Origin: Acephala macrosclerotiorum
Lineage: Eukaryota > Ascomycota > Leotiomycetes > Helotiales > Mollisiaceae
Assembly (NCBI GenBank): GCA_014904845.1
Contig: MU119241.1
Location: forward strand, 270,278 to 334,277
Direction of reading: 5' to 3'
DNA: 64,000 nucleotides
The translations under genes and the position numbers were made by a program. Position 1 is the stretch's first letter. Each line of letters begins with the position of its first letter. This document shows positions 12,390-23,815 of this stretch, in pieces. The notes under the pieces are model-generated. The model was not told where the DNA came from, did no database searches, and worked only from the letters and a program-made list of their open reading frames with translations.

Positions 12390-12645
12390 GATGAATATGA
12401 CAGGATGATGGGACGACCCGTTAGAATCGACAGAAGAGGGTATGATAGTGACGTTGAAATCATGAACTTGTTGTGGTGAGGATTTATTCCTTATACCTTT
12501 CTTGAGCACTTCCCATTCAGCCTATACGGTAAGGTGTCCTTCCGGACTTCAGTAAAGAGGAGTTTAAAAAGCGGTTTTGACCAAGGCTAGCAGGGACGAC
12601 CGTTGTTTGTGCTGTTCATATAAAGGAGTGGACTATTGCCTTTTG

Positions 12646-13192
12646 TTAATATAGTGCATTAGCAGCTGCTCTCGGATCGCTTACCCCGCGTTTGGCAGCA
12701 CACTCGTCAAAGAAGATGTATTTGCAGAAGTTTAATACTGTCCAATCCCTTCGTACAAAGCACCAAGTAAGCCTCTTTACTATTATTTCCTCTGTAAGGT
12801 ACGGGCGTCTCTTACACTTCCAATGCCAGATCCCTACAGCGTCAAGGATACGAGTGACAGTACCATTCGAGGATTTGACCCCTATGTGCTTCCGAATCTT
12901 TGCCATCGAATCCTCCGGCTCCTTTCGAACGAAGAGGACCAGATCTCGTTTAAATCGGTCCGAATAATTCTCTGGCCGGTTCGTGGTTTAGAGTAATTCT
13001 CATCTCGTAATGAGTTTTGAAAAATGGTGTAGCGGATAGTGGAACAGGGGATCTGGAGCTCCTTCGATATCGACGTAGCTTTTGCGCCTCTTCGTACTTC
13101 TTTACAACTTTCCCGCGCATATATGGACTAAGTTCTTTCCTTTTATCGACATCTCCACTTATAGAGCCTAAAGGACGACGTTGGAGGCACAT
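12646..13192 (-). mobile_element. Tc1/mariner transposase relic
   Basis: Minus-strand fragments recall a Tc1/mariner transposase: an N-terminal helix-turn-helix-like part (RKELSPYMRGK, 13192-12950) and a central part (RPYLTEE, KRLTWC, RRDWTVLNFCKYIFFDEC, 12906-12646) that holds the first catalytic Asp region. The fragments are in different frames, the C-terminal DDE part is missing and no start is intact. Inactive remnant in the spacer between the GT2 and oxidase-lyase genes. Confidence 0.65.
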
Positions 13193-13282
13193 TCTGTGGT
13201 GTAGAAGAGAAGGGTGTCAATCGGAAACGCGAATTTTCGTGTTTTCGGCTAAATGGCCAAGACTTACGAGCTTGTAATTATA

Positions 13283-13544
13283 CGTCTGTGCTTTTCAGGG
13301 CTTTTCAAGGCTTTTTAGGGCTTCTCGCTAATAAATACACGCTAAAACCGAATATTCATTTTTGAATCAAAATATAAACATATTTAATTAATTTATAAAA
13401 AGAGACTTTAGTTTTTTATTAAATAATAAACTATAATTTTAAAAGATTTTAATTTGTAATTAGTTTATACTTTTTAAGTAACGACGTAGGCTTTAAAGTT
13501 CTTCGCGAAAAAGTAGCCTGAAAACAGCTTGAAAAGCACAGACT
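13283..13544. mobile_element. 262 bp MITE-like element with TA target site
   Basis: Inverted ends CGTCTGTGCTTTTCA (13283-13297) and, reading inward from the right, AGTCTGTGCTTTTCA (13544-13530) match at 14 of 15 bases and continue with weaker similarity. Both ends are flanked by TA (13281-13282 and 13545-13546), the target site of Tc1/mariner elements. The interior is AT-rich and non-coding. Probably a non-autonomous relative of the adjacent transposase relic. Confidence 0.6.
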
Positions 13545-13546
13545 TA

Positions 13547-14363
13547 TAATCCCAGGCTCGTTAGCGTCACTGGCGAGATGTGTTACCCAAACTCTACTGG
13601 GTTGCTACATGTGCCACCGCTATTTGATACAGTAAGTGGTCCCATATCATATGCAGCCTCGATTATGTCACATGCGCGCTTTGACGCTGAAAGCCATCAA
13701 ATTCATGGGTAAGAAGCTTCGGCAATTCTGATTCAACCAGCTAGTTGCGCAAATTCCCCGGCCCCTTCTCAAAACACACTTGAATGGCCACCCTTCAACA
13801 ACTACGCAAAACAGCAACAATTATTTGATGACGGAACCTTCCTTTTTATGCTAGGGTTCTCGGCATCATGTACTGTGACCACTAATGTATGAGATCAGAT
13901 ATTTTCCATTGGGAAAACTCGCTCAACCCAATATCCAACTGTACACTACTTGTCTACAAGTCAAGGGGTCATGTTATCCCTGCCACAAGACATTCATTAC
14001 TTAAGTACATCAGAAGTATATCATGGTCGAGTAATGGTATTGGCTTACCTAATGCTTGCCTTTTGCAACACACGACTGAGAATACAGAAGCCTTTCGAAC
14101 ATACACGAAAGTTACTTTACACACGAAAGGGACATATTCGAAAAGGTTGTTCGACCGATAGCTGTATGTCCTGAACACGGCACTATATTGGCTGAAGCGC
14201 ACCGCGACCATACAAGTGTGTCTTTTACATATTCTCATCCCACCTCCTTCTGAAGGATCGAAACACGTCCCCAGTTTAGTCTGCTTACTTACACTACCTT
14301 TTCTCCTTAGAGCCGCAAAGTAGTGAACACAAGACTAAACTATATGTCAGTCGTGTTGTAACT
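13547..14363. other. Upstream region of the oxidase-lyase gene
   Basis: About 800 bp with no credible gene; presumed promoter of the plus-strand fusion gene. Short open frames at 13889-14174 overlap each other on both strands and look random. Confidence 0.4.
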
Positions 14364-17300
14364 ATGGGCGCCCGGATTCTGACTCGTTGTGTACTCTCCT
14401 GGAAGTTTGCTTTTGCCACATTGCTTTTCATATACTTCAGCTTCACTCGCTCGATAAGCTATAAGTCCTTACGTTTGGTCAACTTCCAAGGGGGGTCAAA
14501 CCCATCCACTCAAGGTCAATGGGGTCCCAAAATCCCAGTACCGCTCATACCGGTCGCTGCCGCAGTGCTTCCACAGTCAGGTCGTATCCTTATATTTGCT
14601 GCTGATAAAGCAGACGAGTTCTATGCAAAAGACAGCAGCAGCTACGACATCACGTTTTCGGCCATCTATGATCCCTTCGCGGGTTCTGTTGCCCCCGGGA
14701 CCGTAACCAACCATGGAATGTTCTGTCCGGGCCTCTCACTCGATTTTCAAGGACGACCCGTTGTCACCGGAGGGATGACTGACAACAAAGTGAGCATCTT
14801 TGACGACGAGAGCAACAGTTGGGTATCCGCACAGAACATGACAATGGGCCGCGGATACCACGCGCAGACAACGCTCTCAGATGGCCGCATATTCACCATT
14901 GGAGGCTCGTGGAGCGGAGGCATCGGGAGTGTCGACGTGACAAGCAAGGGTGGAGAAGTCTTTGATCCCGTCGGAAACACTTGGACGGCCTTGCCAGACT
15001 GTCCAGTCGGACCGATGTTGACAAATGACTCCAGGGGCGAGTTTTGTGCCGACAATCACGCCTGGCTCTTCGCCTGGAAAAACGAGTCCGTGTTTCAAGC
15101 AGGACCCTCAGCGAATATGAATTGGTATGGCACGCGCGGCCTAGGTGACCACCGCGCTGCTGGAGTCAGAGGGGTAGACGAGGACTCCATGAACGGGAAT
15201 GCCATTATGTACGACGCCGCAAAGGGGAAAATCTTGACACTCGGGGGTGCGCCAAGCTATGCGCTCTCATTCAGCACACGAGCAGCCCATATAATCACCC
15301 TTTCCGATCCTTTCGAAGAAGTCGAAGCCGAGGCGATAGATTCGATGCACGATCCACGCGCCTACGCCAATAGTGTAGTTCTTCCGACTGGCGATGTCTT
15401 CGTCAACGGTGGGGTTTCCTATGCAAGGCAGTGGACCGATGTGAACTCATCGCTCACACCGGAGCTCTGGAACCCAGTGACTCGAAGGTTCACTAAAATG
15501 GCGAGGTCACCAACCCCACGAAATTACCACAGTATAGCCATTCTCTTGCCTGACGCAACAGTCTTGACTGGAGGCGGTGGTCTTTGTTGGCAGATCTGTG
15601 AAGATACGTCGGCAAACCACTTGGACCTGCAGGTGTTCTATCCGCCTTATTTATTCGATTCCCATAGGGGCTTGGCCCAACGTCCTGTGATCACAGGCAC
15701 CTCGCCTTCTACCATTGAACTCGGGGCGAGTTTGTTCATCTTTACGGATGAGCCAGTCGCTAAGTTCGCGCTTATCCGTTATGGATCGGTGACACATTCA
15801 ATCAACACCGACCAACGTCGTATCCAGCTTGACGCTGTTCCTCTGGATAGGGGAGAAGGTGACCCGACCAAGGAATGGAAATCCCAAGTTGAGGTGCCCA
15901 GCGATCCAGGAATAGTGCCTCCAGGATGGTGGATGCTCTTTGCCATCAATGACCAAGTAGTGCCTTCGCATGCAGCGACCATACATATTCGACTTCCAAA
16001 CAAACCACGCGCACCGGCAGTCTCGAACATAGCCACCCCTGTATTGGATCAAGACTCCAAACAGACTACAAGTGTTCAACTCGGAGCTCTTATTTCAGTT
16101 GTCCAACCATCACACCCGAGATTGTTTGCCACGGAGCAAGAATGGGATAGACTTCCGGGTGTGATAGGGACAGACTCATACATGACACAATGGCATCAAA
16201 CTATCTCGGAGCGGGCTGAGATCTGGCGAACCAGACCCCACGTCAACTACTCCTTAGAAGGCATAACCGTTAACGGGGTCCTAGATACCGCGCGTGAAGT
16301 CCAGTTACGCGTGAAACATTGGGCCTACATGTTTCGTGTGACACGAGATACGAAATGGAAGGACCGGGTGTGGGAAGAACTTCTCGTGGCCTCGGGAAAC
16401 TCAACAGTGTACTTCGGTGTCGATGGAGACAATTGGAACAGCCAGTAAGCAGATATCATTCACCCCCAGCTCAAGTCACTACTTTCAGCTGATCCCTCGG
16501 AAAGGCATTGGCTTGACATAGGCGAGTTTCTCGTTGCCTTTGCCTACGCTTACGACTGGATCTACGATGCGTGGAGACCCGAAGAACGCGAAGCTATCAT
16601 GTGGTCTATCATTTCATTAGGTCTTACAAAAGGACTAAAGGCGTATAGCGACGAGGCATGGTTCCTCCGTGCCAAAGGTAATTGGAACTGTAAGTAAAGC
16701 TGTTGTGCAAACCTCCAATACTTGATCAGTGTGCTGAACAGCTAGGTGTAACGAACGGTGGCATCATCATTGCTGCTCTTGCTATTTACCGCGATGATCC
16801 TACTGGGGTCGCGGAGGCACTGCTAGGGCGTGCGATCAAGAACGCGAGGGAACACTGTGCACAATCTGTCCAGACGGATGGAACTTGGGTCGAGACGCCT
16901 GACTACTGGCATTTTGGGACACAAGCTCACGCACAGTTGGCATCAGCGCTCCTTTCGGCTACTGGGAGCACCCAGGGGCTTCTGACAGCAAACCGAGGTT
17001 TCAAAGACACCGGAATGTTCCATATGTACAACAACGGAATGACAGACAAATTCAATTACGGGGATTGTGGGCCGAGGCAGATCACAGCCACGGCCAACTC
17101 GCTCTTCTTCTACGGAGACCAGTTTATGATGCCGGCATATACGCTGTACCAAAGGGAGAAGGCTGAAGCCGCCGATCCCCTATCGATGCTTTGGTATAAA
17201 CCGCAATTGAAGGGCTCTTGGTACTCCAATCTCCCGCTTGACCGGAGCTTCGACAGCCCAGATGGTGCTTGGGTATCTTTACGGAGTTCTTGGTCTTCAG

Positions 17301-18228
17301 CGGCCGGACTGTTCGTCGCAATGAAGGCGGGGAAGTCAACAGGACATGCGGCACGTGAGTTGATTCTTAGTCCCTAATCTTATCCAGTACATCCAGACAG
17401 CAGAATCTCACAAGGCACCACAGATGGCAACCTAGATGCCGGCGACTTCGTGCTGGACGCTATGGGAGAAAGGTGGGCAATTGAACTCTGCCACCAGGAC
17501 TATCTTTCACACGGCTATTTCGCAGGCGAGTCGCAAGACAGTGATCGCTGGCTGTACTACAGAACTCGGACCGCTGGGCAGAACACGATACTTTACAACA
17601 ATACGAACCAAAAAGTAACAGCCGCGCCCTCGGTCAGCTTCGCGAGTAGCGGCACAACGGAAACCGGTCCAGCGTTTCTATTAGACGACAGTAGTACTGC
17701 TCTATGGATCACAAACTTGACCTCTGCCTATCACGGACCACGCGTCCGACGGGGTTTGAGACTTTTGGGTGGGCGCTCCCAGGTTCTACTTCAGGATGAG
17801 ATCCAAGGGGCTGCGCATAGTAGTCAATGGAGAATGCATACGAGGGCTAATATAGTGACACGGGAAGGTGGCAAACGAGCTCGTATGTATCTCCCCAAAC
17901 TTCACTGCGGATCTGTTTACTAAACAACCAGCGTGCAGTTTTAATGATGAACGGAAAGAGAATGGATATCATCCTTCAAAGTCCCGCCATCGCAGCGTTC
18001 CGTATCATGGATGCCGTACGTTCCCCGAACGACCCCCAACTCCCGCCAGGTGAGACGGACGCCCTAAACCCAGACACGCGGGTCCTATGTGTGGACATTC
18101 TTCCGGGCCATCACACAGTCGCGATAATATTTATGCCGATATGGGATTCTGAAAGAGAATTTGATATGCCACCCCTGATCCAGTTGAGCGGTTGGAATTT
18201 AACTTCTCATTTACCTAACCTTACATAG
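14364..18228 (+). CDS. Galactose oxidase-heparinase II/III-like fusion protein
   Basis: Five exons: 14364-16444, 16505-16689, 16746-17354, 17424-17882 and 17939-18228. Four introns of 56-69 bp preserve frame and give 1207 residues. A signal anchor (about 12-30) is followed by a complete galactose-oxidase-type copper radical oxidase (about 50-550). The expected residues are all present: Cys121 (MFCPG) and Tyr165 (GRGY) for the thioether cross-link, Trp183 (GGSWSGG), Tyr388-His389 (RNYHS) and His478 (YGSVTH). The Cys-Tyr, Tyr-Trp and Tyr-Tyr spacings of 44, 18 and 223 equal those of Fusarium galactose oxidase. From about 585 a heparinase II/III-like polysaccharide lyase/deacetylase-type domain follows, with NWNSQHWLDIGEF, NWNCVTNGG and GHAAHGNLDAGDFVLD. 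The oxidase oxidises primary alcohols of sugars or glycans; the lyase part probably cleaves uronic-acid glycan. The oxidase lacks the N-terminal galactose-binding domain. The substrate is unknown. Confidence 0.9.
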
Positions 18229-18589
18229 TCAGGACCAACCGAGATCTTCGGGCGCAGAGCAGTCCGAGAGAGCTCTTCGAGAGATGGAAGATCGTCGGCG
18301 GATTCATCGTCACTAGCAAGAGCCAAAGGTACGTGGAATCCAGAAGATGAGAAAGGGGCCGCAGGTCCGCACGATTTCTGGCCATCTGTGTGCGAATAGA
18401 GAGCACGGCTAATTTCAGCAGGCCAGAGTGTGTTAGGGTTGCAGAATAGCGTGTTCGATGGAGGAAGTGCCAATCCAGAAGTCTTGTGCTCTCAAGGGCA
18501 GCCATAACGAAACGAAGTAAACAGATATGTGGGTATAATATTAGTACAATAATCACGTGTAGTACTAGGCTACATTGGGACTAGTCCAA

Positions 18590-19510
18590 ATGTGCTAAAA
18601 ATTAAAATTATATTTTTTAATTTTTACGCAATTTTTAAAAAACGAATTATTTTATATGTATATTAAAAATTAAAAATTTTATATACGTTTTTTAATTTTT
18701 TTTATTCGAATAAATATTTCTTAATAAATTAATAAATAAAAACCAATTTAAAAATGTGTAAAATATTTAAAAAAAAAAAAAAAAATTAAACGATTAAATT
18801 TTAATATAATTTATATTTTTAATAATATTTTTAAATTATAAAAAATAAAAATCGTTAAATATTATTTAAAAAATTTAATTTATAAATAAAATAATTAAAT
18901 TTTTAAAATAATATATTTATAATTTATTAATTTTAATATTAATTAATATAAAAAAAATAATAAAAATAAAATAATAAAATTTATTTATATTATTTAATAA
19001 AATTATAATTATTTAAATTATTTATAATATTTATAATAATTTAAAATTAAAATTAAATTAAAATATTATGATTATATTTTAATTGTTTTTTAAATATAAT
19101 ATAACGAATTTAAATTTTAATATAAAATATAATATTTTGAAATATATTAAAAAAAAAAAGAATTTATTATATATATATTCGTTTATTAAAATACGTATTA
19201 TATTTAAAATTTAAAATTTTTTAATTTTTTAATATTGAATAATTAATAAATTATCAAAATAAACAATCGAATACCAATTTCCGATAATATTATAAAACGA
19301 ATAAAAAAAGATTTAAAACTTATAATTAAAGTATTATTTTAGTATTACGAGTAATATAATAATAATACTATAATTATTTTGAAGTTCGTGTATTACTTGT
19401 ATTGCTTAATAAAGTCACGCCCATATTTTAAACAAAGATAACTGGCAGCTTATTTATTAAAGATTTTATTAGAAAATATGCTTACTACAATTATTATAAT
19501 AAGCTCTAGG
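18590..19510. repeat. Second AT-rich block, probably RIP-mutated repeat
   Basis: About 900 bp of almost pure A/T with scattered ACG/CGT remnants, like the block at 9160-10025. No open frame and no recognisable parent element. It closes the right side of the GT2/oxidase-lyase island. Confidence 0.8.
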
Positions 19511-20168
19511 TTAAGCCAGTATTTAGTAATCCGTCTCACATTCTCCGTGTTCATATTGCTAAGAAATCACCAATAGAAGTAAACTTCGCATACTTATAAA
19601 TGTTGAATAAATCGCTACATTGACATGATCCGCCAATTCCTAATATACAACGTGAATCCCGGACTTACACACACTTCTGGATTGCAGGCAGGCCAATTCC
19701 TTATCCGGGCTTCTCTATGCAGAAATAGTGTAAGAATTCGTATGAAATACTAAAATGGGGAAAGGAACATACTATACCTAACTTCAAGCCCTGTATATCC
19801 GAGTCCCGGAGAAGCCATATTTCCGTGGAATCCCGAGGACCCGAGATTCTATAAGACAACTGGTTGGGCCGTACGGAGGAGGCTTTTCACCTGGTCTCAG
19901 TATGGAAGAAATTGAAGGCATCATTCTGGGATCGCACGGTTCTCCTGGAGTTGATGCAGAAACAGTTGAAACAGTTGAAACAGCTGGAATCATCGGACAG
20001 ACCGAGAGTGCGTCAAGGATCGCTAAACATAGGGGTTCGCTTAGGGGTCTCAAGATGTAAACATTGAAATTGGATACCAAGTGCTCTGGGAAAACGGTTT
20101 ACATTGGCTGCCGTCCCTGCCTTTCAAATTCCATCTTCCATTCATCTCTTGGTAATACCCATAACAAT
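19511..20168. other. Intergenic
   Basis: No supported gene. A short direct repeat, GAAACAGTT about three times, occurs near 19965-19985. Confidence 0.4.
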
Positions 20169-21614
20169 CTACTCTTTTGTTGTCGCAATTCCGCCCCCTT
20201 CGGAGAAGAAGCGATTCTCTGGTCTTGGAAGGCCAAGATGTTCTCTCAATGTTGTCCCTTCATACTCTTTCCGAAATATTCCCCTGCGCTGCAACTCCGG
20301 CACCAATCTTCTTGTAACATCATCCAATCCTTGTGGGAGGAACGGCAACGCAATTGTAAACCCATCGCACGCCTCTTCATTCAACCACGTACCCATTTCT
20401 TCGGCAATTGTCTCGGGTGTGCCTACAAAAGCCAGACCAGAATACCCGCCATACCGCTGAGCAATTTGCCTTACTGTCAATTTCTCCCTTGCAGCAAGTG
20501 CCAGTACACTAGCACGAGCGGTATGGCTCGCATTTGTCTCTGGTAACTCGGTTGGCAGCGGTGCATCCGGGTCGAATTTCGATGCATCAGTACCAAGGGA
20601 AATTGACAAAGACGAAATAGCACTATCGTAATGGACTAGACTATCTAGCTTCAAACGATTTGCTTGAGCTTCCTCGAGTGTGTCTCCGACAACAATGAAT
20701 GCAGCTGGCAGAATTTTGAGATGATCTCGATTCCTCCCAACTTTGACTGCACGCCCTTTGATATCGGCATACAACGCCTTTGCAGCATCAATATCTTTTG
20801 GGGAGCAAAACACTGCTTCTGCAGTTTCTGCTGCTAGCTGTTTTCCGGGTTCTGATTGACCCGCTTGAACAATGACTGGCCAGCCTTGAACTGGACGTGC
20901 AATATTTAGCGGTCCCCTCACTTGCAAATCATCACCTTTGTGATTCAAGACATGCATCTTCTCCGGGTCAAAATAGATACCGCTCTTCTGATCACGGATA
21001 AAAGCGTCATCAGCAAAGCTGTCCCATAATCCTGTCACCACATCGTAGAATTCTCGAGCCCGTTTGTAGCGATCGCTGTGCTGCATATGCTCGTCTTGCC
21101 CAAAATTCTTCGCTGACTCGGGATTACCTGTGGTGACAATGTTCCAAGCCGCTCTTCCATTACTGATATGATCCAGAGAAGCGAAGCGACGTGCTATATG
21201 GTACGGCTCATCGTAGGTCGTCGATGCTGTTGCCGCGAGTCCAATCTTATCCGTCACTTGTGACAATGCCGAGAGTAGGGTGAAGGGTTCGAAAGACGTG
21301 ACGGTATGACTTCGCTTCAGCGCTTCGACTGGCATATTCAGAACAGCCAGATGATCAGCCATGAAGAATGCATCGAATTTGGCATCTTCGAGTTTCTTGA
21401 TGAAGGATTTGAGATGAGTAAGGTTGAAATTCGCATCTGGATAAGCGCCTGGATACCTCCATGCTCCGGTGTGTAGAGAAACGGGTCTCATGAATGCTGT
21501 GAGGTGCAATTTTTTCGATGCCGGGGCATCCGCTCCAAGTGTCTTGATCTTCTTTGATCCATTCGTGGCATTCGCGACGCCATTACTTGAGCTCCCATGC
21601 TTTCGCTTCCCCAT
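20169..21614 (-). CDS. FMN-dependent monooxygenase, NtaA/DszA-like
   Basis: Single-exon protein of 481 residues in the bacterial luciferase-like fold, NtaA/SnaA/DszA (nitrilotriacetate monooxygenase component A) family. Such enzymes use reduced FMN from a partner reductase to oxygenate small organic substrates (chelators, sulfonates, antibiotics). Visible signatures are FFMADHLAVLNMP, EPFTLLSALSQVTDKIGLAATASTTY read in pieces, HISNGRAAWNIVTT, GWPVIVQAGQSEPGK and the C-terminal GDTPE-like FVGTPETIAEEM. The length is normal apart from about 35 extra N-terminal residues rich in Lys/Ser, which are not typical of the family. No flavin reductase gene lies nearby. The intronless structure is compatible with ancient bacterial origin. 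Substrate unknown. Confidence 0.93.
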   Translation of the reverse strand: MGKRKHGSSSNGVANATNGSKKIKTLGADAPASKKLHLTAFMRPVSLHTGAWRYPGAYPDANFNLTHLKSFIKKLEDAKFDAFFMADHLAVLNMPVEALKRSHTVTSFEPFTLLSALSQVTDKIGLAATASTTYDEPYHIARRFASLDHISNGRAAWNIVTTGNPESAKNFGQDEHMQHSDRYKRAREFYDVVTGLWDSFADDAFIRDQKSGIYFDPEKMHVLNHKGDDLQVRGPLNIARPVQGWPVIVQAGQSEPGKQLAAETAEAVFCSPKDIDAAKALYADIKGRAVKVGRNRDHLKILPAAFIVVGDTLEEAQANRLKLDSLVHYDSAISSLSISLGTDASKFDPDAPLPTELPETNASHTARASVLALAAREKLTVRQIAQRYGGYSGLAFVGTPETIAEEMGTWLNEEACDGFTIALPFLPQGLDDVTRRLVPELQRRGIFRKEYEGTTLREHLGLPRPENRFFSEGGGIATTKE

Positions 21615-22045
21615 CTTGGTTCACTCGAATGCGCAGGAGTGTTGCACCGGTATTGAGCTGCTGGAACTCGATAATTCTCTTCAAGAAGATGGTGACTGGA
21701 TGAAAGGAGGAGACTCGATATCTAGAAGTGTGAGGTATGGGACGCCGATCACTAATACTTATTGCCGATTTCCAATCATGGTCAATATGACAAATACGGA
21801 TGTGCGTGCAATCACGACATCGATGCACGAAATAGCGAGACCTAGCTCGGATATAACCTTAAACGGACAGCGTTTCTTTGATATATATGAGGTTCTATAA
21901 GGTTTTTTTTCTTTCCATCTGAACTATCTAACATTGATATCTATATCCTTTCAAGACAGTTCGAGGCTTCACTCGATCAAGTGTCCCAACACACCCCACT
22001 TTCCGCTGTCTTTCCCGCTCAATCACTAAAGAAACCATACCTGTT
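21615..22045. other. Intergenic
   Basis: Promoter region of the minus-strand monooxygenase and 3' flank of the next minus-strand gene. No other feature seen. Confidence 0.4.
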
Positions 22046-23419
22046 TTACTCAATCAAATTCAGCCAATTCAAAACCATCATCGCCTTGACAAGATTTCCC
22101 TTCATATCCAGATGCACCCCATCATACTTGTTGCTCTGGATGCTCATGTTCCACGTTCCTAAATGCTCGATGCCCCTCTTCGCAGCTTCAATCCCCACCG
22201 CCTCTTCGAACAGCATCAATGCCTTGTTCCCCTGAGACACAATATACTCGTCCGGCTTCTCCTTCCCAGAAGCATTCGGCGTCACGAACAGTCCTCGCCA
22301 GTCCCTGCCAATGGTCCCTGTAATCGTACGCAACACGGTATCCATCCAGTTGACCGTCTTTTGTAAGTCGAGATCATTCCACAATCCGTGGCCAAACACA
22401 AACGCGATCCCCTTCTCTCCACGGCCCTTCAAGACACCTTCCAATTGTGTGATCTCGCGATCTGGAATTGGGAAGCGCACGATTTCTTCCACTTCAACAC
22501 GTCAGCGATGCTTTATCACCTCACGGAAACTCACTCATCACATTGACTGGATTCAAACATGCTAAGCTCTCGGGATCCTTGGTGAGAACATCGGTGGTCT
22601 TGTAGATACCTTGAACAGAGCACGCTTTGACATCGAACTGCTCATTACAGAAGCATTCCTTCCTATGGATAATCAGCATTGAATGCAAACGATGTCGACA
22701 ACGTACCTTTCCTGCAGCGAGAAGTTCCAGTCTGTCACAGCTCCGTACCCAAGATCTTTGCGAATTAACACGTTGATGCTGCCAATTATATGCCGCAACA
22801 TCGAGTCACCAACCAGCATCACCGTGTCAAATCTTCCCAGAATCTCGCATATCTCATCAGTCGTGAACCATCGCATGTCGCAGCCTCGAGGCATGTAAGG
22901 AGCATCATGACCAATCCGTCCGCCGGAGGACATAGCAGTCAACATGGAACTTCGGTCCTTGCAGAGTGGACTGAATGGAGAGTGCAGATCCAAAGATGAG
23001 ATGTTGCAAGTATTTCGAAATTTGTAGGATTGAAATGTGTCAATCAAGTCAGGTGCTCGATAACGGCCGGACTCAGGTGGCTGGAAGGCAGCTTGAGGGA
23101 TGACCGTGATGTTGGAGATGTCTCGATCGACTTGCAAAGTCTGTTCACGTCAGCAGGCATTGCATGCCTCGTCTGCCACACTCACCACCACGTCAGAGCC
23201 AGGAATCCAGTCTCGAATCAAGATTAGGCTCCCGAGAATCAACAGAGCAACGCCGACTCTGAAAGGTGTGAAGCGAAGACCAGAGAAACGAGTTGGGCGC
23301 AAACTAGAGAAACTGGCATAACGCGTGACCCTGTTCGCCCATTTAAAATCCGTACTGGGAGGAGTCTCTGGGCTTGGAGTCGTGAAGGGATCGTCGAGCA
23401 ATCGCGGTCTTTCCCACAT
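22046..23419 (-). CDS. Type II membrane SGNH/PC-esterase-like protein
   Basis: Four exons: 23419-23186, 23140-22707, 22662-22535 and 22491-22046; introns of 43-45 bp keep frame and give 413 residues. A single membrane span (about 55-70) after a short cytosolic tail suggests a Golgi or secretory-pathway type II protein. The lumenal part has the GDS motif (MLVGDSMLRH, Ser about 191), a cysteine-rich segment (KECFCNEQFDVKACS) and a C-terminal DGVHLD (Asp about 389, His about 392), the Ser/Asp/His layout of SGNH hydrolases and of PC-esterases that add or remove acetyl groups on glycans. The frame stays open about 280 bp upstream of the chosen ATG without another ATG, so a further 5' exon cannot be excluded. 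A glycan-acetylation role is inferred. Confidence 0.8.
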
Positions 23420-23815
23420 TACGACAGTCAAACTCTGGTGTTCGACGTGAAATGCGCCAGGATCACCGAAGAGGAGGTCGGAGATTGCTTTGCTAGTCTT
23501 GCAACGATGCAGAATGACGACTACAGAATACAGAGCGTCTACGAGTAGCAGCGTGAAAGGATCTAGAAGAGTAAGATTGAAAGTGCGAGATATTTGTGGG
23601 AGGGCGGCCGAAGATGGGAAGTGCCCTTGGGTGGGAAGGTGGAAGGTGCGAGGTGCGAGGCAGGACTGGCTGAGCTCGCGAGCACCACAAGTCCAGCGTC
23701 AGAAAAAGAGATGATAATGCATCGGATAAAGGCCCTAATTATCTAATATCAACACTAGCAAGTATTCTATCGCGAATGATACTACACCAAACTCTGCGAA
23801 ATGAGAAATATTTGT

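Noticed and set aside
18207..18556. Minus-strand open frames overlapping the 3' end of the oxidase-lyase gene
   Set aside because: Two frames overlap each other and the end of a well-supported gene; no recognisable domain. A fragment of an unknown gene cut by the AT block cannot be excluded.
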